A stretch of DNA of 64,000 nt from NCBI GenBank assembly GCA_032622095.1, contig CP136061.1, positions 89,400,983-89,464,982 of the forward strand, in the 5' to 3' direction. Numbering within the stretch: the stretch's first letter is position 1; each line of letters opens with the position of its first letter. The notes beneath the pieces are model-generated. The model was not told the origin of the DNA and did not search any database. It saw only the letters and a program-made list of their open reading frames with translations. Shown piece by piece: positions 37,001 to 49,000 of the stretch. Position numbers and translations under genes: made by a program. Origin of the DNA: Siphonodentalium dalli. Its lineage: Eukaryota; Mollusca; Scaphopoda; Gadilida; Siphonodentaliidae.

Positions 37001-40000
37001 AATAAAAAATAAAAAATCGCCCTCCCTCATGCATTTAAAAAAAAAAATGCCTGAGAAACAAAACATTGAGTTTGTGTGGCCATAGTTATCTGAGTTTTTC
37101 TTTACGTCCTGATGACAAATTCTGGTGAATCTATCACATGTTTGTTTGGTTTATAAGTTTCTCCATATATAGGGCTGGTTTTAGGTAATGATTTGAAATC
37201 ACAAAAAAGACAGTATCTTAACTATTTCATAACGGGAGCTGCGCTGGTGCAGCATTAAAGATCATGTGCCAGTGCATTCTCTTATATATGCAAGTCTCCC
37301 ATATGGAGCCTCACATAATTATATAAGAGAATGCACTGGCTTCAGACCTGTTGACCTCACAAAATATTTTCCGGGAGATTGGTCACGATTTTCCGTGAGA
37401 TTGTGGTCATCATCCGGGAGATTTAAAAAAAATTTATTCCTTCAGATTCCTTTTGCATTTTCATAATTTTGACAACAAAAATAAAAAAATATTATCAGCT
37501 ATCACACAAAAACATGTAAGTTTGATGGCAAATTAGCAAGTATTCTTAAGAAAAACATTTACTGTGTAGTTTTTACTTTTATTGTCTCATTTATAGAGAA
37601 AATATCGAAAGCTACCGGAGTACGTAAATCAAGATTAAACTGTAAACTACTTTCGATTTCATTTACATCTCGCGAGATTTCACATTAAAAAGTACAACTC
37701 AGGAACGGATTCCGAAAGTTTAAAGCCAGAACATGTGCTTCTTTTGAATTTTATTAGACAAATAAACTTTATTGGTAGTTTCTATAACCTCAGGGCTTAT
37801 CTCTGGTGGGTTGCTAATTGAGTTAATTGAGAACAGGTCACCTTTGTTTAGTCTGGTGATCGGGTTCAATAGAACATAGAAAGCGTTTGTTGTTTTATTG
37901 TCCGGTGCCCCTGCTGTGCGAACAATGTTGATTTTATGACCCCAGATTAATCATGGGTGTTAATTGCCACAATGATGTCGCAGTCGGATATCAGGGATGT
38001 GTTGATAGCCTGTCTACTGGTCAAATAGATTAAATAAAGAGATTTTTTTTGGTGATATTCGACAGCAGCTGAATCCGGAAGATTGTCATGCCTGTCCGGG
38101 AGTGCGGGAGATTGTGCTCAAATCCGGGAGTCTCCTGCACAATCCGGGAGAGTTAACAGGTCTGACTGGCTTACAAGGTCAAGTTAAATATTGTTAGACC
38201 AATGTGAGACTCACATATATAATATAATGCATTGGCACAGGGTTTTAGCAAATTTCACGAAGCTCCAGTCATGAAAGGGTTAAGAATTCAGTTTATCAAC
38301 TTCCTATGAAATAAAATTAATTATCGTGTAATCACCAGATTCTCTATGATTTCCTGCAGAGTGGTGACTTCATCATTCTGTTTTTGTTGTAGGTCAGCCA
38401 TCAGCGTTATGGATACGTCGTCATAGATGTCATCATCATCAATCTCAGGCCGTCTGTACTTCAAGCGTCTCAATTCCACTGAATAAAAATAAAAGATAAA
38501 ATATCATCAAGAAGATGGATAGATGTGGCTGTAGTTCTGACACAGGCTAAAACAAAGACTATCTGCAGATGTGATTGGTCCATTGAAACTTGTCGAGAGT
38601 TCAATAGGGCATGTCAAAGGTCATTCTATTTTTAAGAAATAATATTTTTTTACCCAAAATATGTATCTCCTATAATAAATATCTGAAACTAATGGTTATA
38701 TATTTCTTGCTTGCAAGATCCTAGAAGTCGTTTTAAAAATCGGTACGAAATACCTCGAGTACGCGCACTTGTCAAATGCCAATTAATGGCGATTATATAT
38801 TTGGACCAATCGTGTGAGTCCTTTCACTATAACAGCGATTGAAAGGTAACATCCATTCTATTTAATTTCTTCTATTCGCAAGATAAGGTATTTCGTACCG
38901 ATTTTTAAAACGACTTCTAGGATCTTGCAAGCAAGAAATATATAACCATTAGTTTCAGTGTCCAAGATATATTTGACGGAGATACAAATTTTCAAAGGAA
39001 CGGTATTGCAGTTCAGCTCTCCCAGCATCGAGTGTGTGGGCAGTACTTACAGAGCCCTATCAGACTGGGCCTTTGGCCTTGCACCACATATCCTCTGAAA
39101 AGGTAGTCCAAGTCTTCTCGGTTCACAACAGCTTTGGATATCGGTTGGGTTAATGCTGTTTTGGTCCGAGTCCCATCTTGTTACTCTTCTATAATGGACT
39201 TTACGCCCAGAATTGTGGACGGGAATTATCTTGCTTGTATGTCTTCAGAATAGGTCAAATGGAAGCTTTGCGTATAAGAACATAGAGGGCAGCCTTTCCC
39301 AAGCATGATGAAATATATCAGAGGTCTGTTAAGTGTCAAAGCAATGAGATTTAAAGAAAATAGAAACTTGTTTTCCAGAGAACTTCGATTTGTCGCGCTA
39401 TCAGAAAATGCATGTAAACAATATATGAAATGATCGTATCATCACTTTACCTTTTTCTATCACTGTAAATGATATATCATTTTGAAGACATATTAATCAC
39501 GGACATGTCAGATGATTAAACATTCAGGGATTTATGTGTATGCCCAGGCTCCACATGTACATGTAGTACTTCTTTTGAATGAAAGTCTGTTATAGAAGAG
39601 GAATGGCGCGGAACTCTGTCCAAAACAGCATCATCATAACCAAAATCCAAAGCTATTATGGACCGAGAATATTTGGTCTACTGCAAAGGTGTCTTTTTGC
39701 TGTGGTTTATTAAATTTCTAAGGGTCATACAAGCCTTGAAATAGTGTCTGTCATTTGCATGCAAGCATCACTAAATTCACCCTCCGGATACCTCATTCTG
39801 CTTCGGCCTCATCTTCTCGGAATTACATATAGTCTCAAATTAACATGGTTTTCGTTTACTTTTTCCCTTCTGTTTAGTTTCTATATGGTTATCAGTTGGA
39901 GATCTCGATATGCCATTTTGCAATAAAATACTTGGCATGTATTGTCGTTGATCCATGATGAAGTATGTAGCATGGTAATGTTGGATAAAATCTTGCATTA

Positions 40001-43000
40001 GCTAACCTTCCATCTTGTAAATAAATGCTTTGGTCAGCAGCTTCAGTTGTTCGGCTTTGGACTTTGAAGTCTCTTTGCCAGATTTAAGTCGTTCCTTCTG
40101 CGTCATATTTTTGGAATCGATGGCCAGCGCTCGGTCCTGCGATCTCTTCTTCCACTCAGCCACGTGATTCTCCAGCTCCATGAGATTGTTGGCAAGTTCC
40201 TGTAATAATACACCCTTTAGTTCCTGTAATAATACACCCTTTAGTTCCTGCAAGGATTCTCCTACCTTACTCGTATTTAAATTCACACAATATTATTTTG
40301 CACTCAGTTTTTAATCCACAGATCATATAATATACAACATATTCCGTATTATATACCATTTGGAAGAGGAACCAAAAATATATAAATTCTATCAGAATAC
40401 GGAACAACTGTGGCCAGGAGTGTCCACCAAGTGACAAAGATTCTCAGATTCGCACCAAGTCTTCCCCAGTTACCCCAGAATCTGCCAGAATGCATCATAA
40501 TTCACAACTAAGAGATAGAGTTATTCCCCTTCCATTGAGAATGGACTGGCAGTACAGACCAGACCAAAATTAAGCACAGAACACATGTCGGTACCTTGAC
40601 AAAAACAACATGTTTTATTCAATTGGGATAAGTTAATAATACAATGTTTAACAATGGAGCTTCTTCTTTCAAAAGGTATATAATATGAAATGTATGTACA
40701 AATTAAAAACTGACAAAAATATCTCCGTGAAACTCATGCATGTATACACGATGTCATGCATAGTAACAGTTCTTAATCTTGGAAGTAGATTTAAGACAAC
40801 TACCGTATAAATGTACAATGCGTAGAGTGGATAAGAGCCATTATTTTGTCATGAAGATAGGTATTTCCACACCTGGTCCAATAATAATTATGGTATTTCT
40901 ATAGTTACTGTATATTATGGGCATCACGGATATGAAATGGAACTAAGTCAAGTGACAACAATGACTGTCGTTAGGATGCCAACTTCATGATGTCCACTTT
41001 GTAGTTTACCTGTATATATGATCAAAGGACACACCCCTTTATTTTCCCGTTGTTGGCTAAACTTTTTAAGTTGTACTATTATTTCGCTCAGTTTTAGAGT
41101 CGCGCACCAATGGATGCGCTAAAAATAGATGTGTCTGCTAACCTCAGTATCCATAGCTTTCGCCTTCTCAACCATCTTTTTCTCGTGTGAGCAGGAATCA
41201 AGTAACTTTAACAACATTCCTCTCTCAGCGAGATGATTCTTGTCCTGCTGGCGCAGAATCACCTCAAAATTAACTAAAACGGGAACGAAAAACAGGTTAA
41301 ACTTCATTGAAAAATAAAGTGAATATAGGTCAAGGTTCATGGAAAATGGAAGAAATTACAAGGTAAGGTCTGATGTTTTTCTAGTTATTTTGCAATCAAT
41401 TCTTTGAAATACAGTAATGCCCTAATTAATCGACTGCTTAACCACAGCAGAATTATGGGTAACTTTTCAGGATTTAGTCAGAAATATGGCTTGTTGCCAT
41501 TCATCGGAAAGCTCTCCGGGAGAGCTTTCCGATGAATGGCAACAAGCCATATTTCCGACTAAATCCTGAAAAGTTACCCATAATTCTGCTGTGGTTAAGA
41601 AGTCGATTACTTAGAGCATTACTGTACACTGAAGGGAAATGCCCCATGGAATTTGGAATATCCAAGCTGTCAAGAACCATACACAGATGATAAGAAAATT
41701 ATAAAGTCAAATGTCTAACCAGGAAGGAGTAAGATTAAAATAAGCTTAAAATAACCAATCATTGTTGTGAAGAAGCAAATTCATAATGTTGGTCTATTGC
41801 AGATTCCAAACTTTTGTGCAACCACTGGCACTGCCGGAAGACACATGATTTTTTCTCTAAAAAGTGTTAGTCGTTGAAAATTTCATCGACACAGTATACT
41901 GTAAATTATGTGTGACATCACAAGTACGCATTTTCGCCTGTTACCTATACACAAAACCAAGCTTGATGTTGCGTGGCGAATGGGGTCATAATAATAATAG
42001 AGATAAAGAGACTAAAAGTTGACATAGATGCATTTTCATGAGCATACCACAAATCATTCAAATCTCTTCATATAATGACTCAGGAATAATAAAGTCGCCA
42101 CTGGTGTATGACAATCATTTTTTTTTTATCAGGCTGTGCCATGCAAATCAGGCCCAACCCAAAAAGCTAACAATAACTTCACCAGCCCCACCAACTTAAA
42201 GATGGATTATCTCTTTATATATAGATATATTTAGATCGTTTTCTGTGTATGAAATAATACGTAAGAATTGGAAATCCCTGCCCGGAAATGATTCTGTCAA
42301 TTAATATTGATTTTCATATTGTTTTATTATAATGTGACAAATATAGATCAGTTTATTGGAATATGTTTGTTACTATATTTAGAACCTTTAGATAGAGGCC
42401 TCCAGCGTGGTTCTCCGAATGAATGCGAGCCGCCAAATGTCTCCGATTGATTGTTTCTATTGTAATATTAAGTGCAAATCAAGTAGATAAGAACTAGATT
42501 GTAGCATATTTTCAATAATTAAAATAACAAAAAAAACGCAAATAAAAATAAAATCAATATTAATTGACTGACGCGTTTCCGGACAGGAGTCTTCGACTCA
42601 TATTTATTATTTAAAACCCAGGAAACTATATAAATTATGTTGCGAAAGAGATAATCCACCTTTAAGTGACTTCACTCTAAGCTAACAATACCTTCACCGG
42701 GTTTCATGGGTTGTAAAGTTGTTGGGTCTGTAAGTTCTTCCTCTAGCGGCACACCACTATCCTTGTTCCTTCTTCTTGCCTCTAGTCTTTGCTTTGCCAA
42801 TGCTCGCTGTCTCTCACGCTCTTTTATTAAACTGGAAAATAGTTATTATATTAAGATACTGTCTTTTTTGTGATTTCAAATCATTGCCTAAAATTAGCCA
42901 TTTATATGCAAATTTTAGTCTTTCTTTGCTTGATTTATCAGACTTTATTATTGAGGGGGCAAATGTTCAAAAACTGACTCCTTGTATATTATTTTAGTAG

Positions 43001-46000
43001 AAACAAAGCATGTATAGTTTCAACATTGGGATGGCATGTGCTAAATAATTTGACTGTATTCCAATTTTTTAATGTCACATGAGTGATGACCTCCAAATCC
43101 AAGATGGCTGCCATCATAATCAAATTCCAGCATATTATTGCAGTTTTTTGCAAGTGATCTGACCAAATTTACCCCTAACAGCTGTGGTATGTCCCCAAAT
43201 CACCCGATCCACCTTCCTTTATGGCTTATAGGCCAGGAGACGTGACAGGTATGTTCAGGAAGGTCAGAGTTAACATTATTGGTTGTTTAGTGATTTTCGT
43301 TTTGAAGGCTAGGGCTGATTTACATGCCTTTTTCCACCATATCGGTACCCTCTCATCCTTTCTACTTCCGGCTGGATAAAAAATAGGAATAGTAAAAATC
43401 CCTCCAAACTGAAGAAGTTAAGAAATGATACATTTGCGTACATGCTATATGTACAATCTAATATAACAATGTGAAATTATTTTAGGTCCAGACATTTGTA
43501 GGTGAGCAACAAATATCCCATCTTGTTCCATTGTGAATGGTGTGATGATATTCTGTACTCTCACATACCTATCTACTCTATTCTCTTCCTGATTTTGTGC
43601 TGCAGAGAGCAGCATGGCTGCAGAATCAAACTTTTCTTCACGTTGCAGGGATTTTTGGTCCCGCCGAAGTTTGGCTAACGCAAGCTGACGAGTTCTTTCT
43701 TGAGAGATGGAATCCTGATGGTTTTGTAGTGAATTCAGAAGTGCATTCTTCTCATCCTCGAGACTTTGCTTAATATCATCGAATATGTTCTGCGAAAAAT
43801 GGAGAAATTAGATGTAAGTTAAACAGGGTTCGTACACCAAATTGGTCGTAAATCTCGATCAGTTTTACATGACTCTGTAGCAAAATTTGAGACCGTGAGT
43901 TTATTTATGGTACGTGTACATATGATTTATGAGACCAATATTCATTCAATGAACAATTACCTGGCATGTTATTGAAATTAATCACCCATGTATGGGCATC
44001 CTTGACTCAGCAAAACAGAAGTAATTTCCACCCAGATTGCATGTGCATGCCATTCAATTGCAGAGGAGGATGGATAACACTATAAATATTACAGATAAAG
44101 CGATTTCATGTTTACAATGCTATTTAGAGTTTGCAATGAATTGGACTTGAGCTAAATTTGGTCCTAAAATAGAACAGTTTGGATGCAAGTCTTGGGAATT
44201 GAATCTGAGCAAAGGTCAAAATGTTGGAAGTTGGCTATTTGTGAAAACTAGATATCATCTTTTTCTCATAAAGTTTCATTGTAAACTTTCAAAATTGAGG
44301 CTATGGCCTTGTGGTCAAATTGAAAATTCTAACTCTGAAGCCTTAAATACACATATAACACCAATCGGGTAAAGAATTATTGAGGATATCTAACTAAATC
44401 CAATTAAATCTGTTATCGCTGGTGCCTATCAAACATGCCCAAAACTGGTGCAGATAGAACGCCATGATGATGAATTCTTGACCAACTGTGGACCCACTAA
44501 TGGACGATGCAACAATTTTCTGTTGACACTTGTATTCATCAGAATGATAACTTACATAAGTTAAATTTGTGACTGCTGAAATCAAAACCTTTCATTGTAT
44601 ATCCGAAAAATGAACCTTATGGTAGTCCATACTTATAGCAGTACAGTATCTTTTTGGACAATACTACATACTTTTAGCAGTACAGTATCTTTTTGGACAA
44701 TACTACATACTTATAGCAGTACAGTATCTTTTTGAACAATATCACATACTTTTAGCAGTACAGTATCTTTTTGGACAATATCACATACTTTTAGCAGTAC
44801 AGTATCTTTTTGGACAATACTACACACTTATAGCAGTACAGTATCTTTTTGGACAATACTACATACTTATAGCAGTACAGTATCTTTTTGGACAATATTA
44901 CATACTTATAGCAGTCCAGTATCTTTTTGGACAATACTACATACTTATAGCAGTACAGTATCTTTTTGGACAATATTACATACTTATAGCAGTACAGTAT
45001 CTTTTTGGACAATATTACATACTTATAGCAGTACAGTATCTTTTTGGACAATACTACATACTTATAGCAGTACAGTATCTTTTTGGACAATATTACATAC
45101 TTATAGCAGTCCAGTATCTTTTTGGACAATACTACATACTTATAGCAGTACAGTATCTTTTTGGACAATATTACATACTTATAGCAGTACAGTATCTTTT
45201 TGGACAATATTACATACTTATAGCAGTACAGTATCTTTTTGGACAATACTACATACTTATAGCAGTACAGTATCTTTTTGGACAATATTACATACTTATA
45301 GCAGTACAGTATCTTTTTGGACAATACTACATACTTATAGCAGTACAGTATCTTTTTGGACAATACTACACACTTATAGCAGTACAGTATCTTTTTGGAC
45401 AATATTAAATACTTATAGCAGTCCAATATCTTTTTGGATGATGTTCCAAACTTATAGCAGTACAGTATCTTTTTGGACAATACTACATACTTATAGCAGT
45501 ACAGTATCTTTTTGGACAATACTACATACTTATAGCAGTACAGTACCTTTTTGGACAATATTAAATACTTATAGCAGTCCAGTACCTTTTTGGATGATGT
45601 TCCATACTTTTAGCAGTACAGTATCTTTTTGGACGATGTTCCATACTTTTAGCAGTACAGTACCTTTTTCTTATAGCAGCACAGTACCTTTTTGGATGAT
45701 GTTCCATACTTTTAGCAGTACAGTACCTTTTTGGATGATGTTCCAAACTTATAGCAGTACAGTACCTTTTTGGATGATGCTCCACACTTATAGCAGTACA
45801 GTACCTTTTTGGATGATGTTCCATACTTTTAGCAGTACAGTAACTTTTTGGATGATGTTCCATACTTTTAGCAGTACAGTACCTTTTTGGATGATGTTCC
45901 ATACTTTTAGCAGTACAGTACCTTTTTGGATGATGTTCCATACTTTTAGCAGTACAGTACCTTTTTGGATGATGTTCCATACTTTTAGCAGTACAGTACC

Positions 46001-49000
46001 TTTTTGGATGATGTTCCATACTTTTCCTCTTCTTCTGCATCTTGTATCTCATTGAGAATCTCGTTGTCAACAGATAAACCAGCCTCTTCTCTATCTGCCA
46101 TCAGCTGTTTTCTGCGAGCGATCTTTTCCTTCAGTCTGCGATTATGTTCCTCTTTTGACTCATTCAATCTCCTACTCAATTCTGCAAAGAAGTAACAGAA
46201 CTGAATTTTAAAGGTACTCAATCCAATCAGATGGTCCCCATACCATCAAGATAAAACAACAACAACATTACTTCAAGATAAGCTTTAGTTATCAGAATCG
46301 ATTTATTGCAACAAAATAATGCCTACCACTGTCAACTATGGTATTAAATTTCCCAAAAGTTGTTATTTATCAACATTTTGTTCAACAAAATATGGCCGTA
46401 TTATCACTAAAGTATCATGAAATTTGACCGTATAACCACCTGATTTTAGAGTTTTCCATCTTCATCCGCAATTTTGTCCGAGTCCCTCCGTTTGACCACG
46501 TGTTTCTGGGCCACGGATTATTACACATCTCGAGAAATAACGAACTTTAAAAATCGATATCTGATCACTCCGAGCTTTCTGAGGGTTCCTCGATTCAAAT
46601 AAAATATTGTTTCCCCCGAAGCCAAAGAAATAGTAATTTAGGAGCGCCTGATCGGATTGAGTACCTTTAATGCAATTATCAATAAGAACAATACTGCAGC
46701 TTCACTTGACAATGACAAAGGCATGAACAAATTTAACGACCAATAAAAATAAAGATTTGGAAGCAATCCAACCTTAAATTTGCATGTATGTCAAGGATTG
46801 AAGTGAAGTGAAGTGTATGTCACAGAATCACTGTTTTAAGTTTCAAATAGTAATTTTCAATATCCTAAAAAGGGGAATTCATTTTATATAATGTGTAAGT
46901 TTTTATTTTCATGTTAACTGAAGGTAATCATCATGTAAAAGAAACGTGTTCTAAATGTGCATATTGGAAATTTTATCCAATAACGTGAAGGAAAACAAAT
47001 TGCTAAAACACTATAGTAATGCCCTAAATAATCGACTCAGCAGAATTATGGGTATTTTTTCAGGATTTAGTCGGAAATATGTCTTGTTGCCATTCATCGG
47101 AAAGCTCTCAGTATGAGCTTTCAGATGAATGGCAACAACCCATATTTCTGACTAAATCCTGAGAAATTACCCATAATGGATAAAATTTACCCATAATGTT
47201 GTGGTTAAGGGGTCGATTATTTAGGGTATTACTGTGTATCTGGCTATATTACCATAATAGTAGTATAATAGCACTTATATGGAGTTCTCTCTGAAAATAA
47301 TGTCCATTGTATGGATAAGACGCTATGCTACTGTTCTTTAACATGCCAAGAAAGAATGGCAATACTTGTAGTGTTAATTGGACACAGAATACAAATTAAA
47401 GTTGAGCCAAACCTTCATCATTTTTAATGAGATCACGTAACAGTGAGTCTGCCTCTTCATTTCTCCCCTGTAATCGGAGTTGTCTCTCTTTGAGCTTGAG
47501 TTGTATGATTTTCCGCTGTCTTTCCTTTTCCGATAAATCCTGCCATTCCTTCTCACCTAGCTGCTTCATCAACGCCTAGAAAAACACTTAATACTTTAAC
47601 CTATCTATACTAAAGCATCATTGACGAGTAGTTATCCCTAGGAAATGTTCAGATAATAAGTTCAATAAACGACCATAAGTTGTTTGTTGAACTTGTTATC
47701 TGAACATTTCTCGCCAATAAATAGGACTTTCTGCACTTTAATTCAAAAAATAAACGAGACTTACCTTGGGAAGGTGAAGTTCATTTGGAATTATGTGAGT
47801 TAGACAGGAACAGAGAGCTTAAATCAGGGAGTGCTATGCGCATGCGCCGACCCGGTACAAGTCATTATTTGAAAGCAATTTTTTCTCCAGTGTTGCTACA
47901 AAGCTTACTAAAAAGAATTTTGCTATGCAAACAACTTATTATTCTATGGATATGATACTTCCAACCACAAGTAGTTATATGTATACATATTAAAGAGACT
48001 GTCTAACGAAATAAAGCAGGGTTGGGAGGGCGGGATTTAAGCTCTCTGTTCCTGTCTAACTCACATAATTCCAAATGAACTTCACCTTCCCAAGGTAAGT
48101 CTCGTTTATTTTTTTAATTATATTTCGTTAGACAGTCTCTATCGACCTTAAATCAGGGATTCAAAGCCAATACTTGAGAAAAAATTATTCTCACCTAGAA
48201 CTAAAGTACTGCCTTGTCAAAGTTCGGCCCACCATGGCCAGTATTCAGCGACTTCTTGTAAAACTTTGAGAACGTCGTCACATTTGTCCAACCTGCTGTT
48301 TTCATAATCTCTGTTATGGGTACTGAATTATTATAGGCCTTTGAGGCAGCAGCTGATCTCACACTACCTGCAGTGTATGTATTGTCTATTCCCGATGCTG
48401 CTAGTACAATCTTTATCCATCTGGATATTGTGGCCCTTGTAACTTTTTTGTGTGGCTTAATAAAACTAATAATTAGGGAACCCTCCCCTTCACGAATGTC
48501 TCTTGTCCGTGAGAGATACTCCTTGAGAACGGTATATACACATAAACGCCGATCTGGCGGATAAGAACGTAATTCAATATGTCCAGGTTGATATCCTGGT
48601 CGGCTCTGCTTGAGCAATCCATCAAACATGAAGATATATTTCGAGGGCGTCCTTCGCATTCCTCGAGTAGTTAACAAATTTAAAGTTTGCACTCTTGCTG
48701 CATTGAGAAGAGCTATCAGAACACAGAGCTTTAATGTCAAATCCTTCAGGGTTAGTCCTCTCACAGGTGATTTCTTTTGTAGGTGTTGTAGCAATAAGTT
48801 TACGTCCCAAGTAGTTGCAGTTGGGGTTGAAGGTGGCCGCAAATTGAAAGCACCTTTAAGGAACCGAATAACAGTTGGATGTGATCCAGCCTGGTGCTGA
48901 TCCAGCTGAATTCCCAGAGCAGATAGAGCAGATCTAGCTGTGTTTAGAGAATGATATCCTAAACCACTCTGGAACAACATGGTCAGGAAATCTAAAACTT

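Noticed and set aside
44791-46070. Open frames of 255, 169 and 205 codons as repeat proteins
   Set aside because: They are open on both strands and in several frames because the unit is 39 bp and lacks stops in those frames. The exon's real frame hits TAA at once. Kept only as a splice-site minisatellite.
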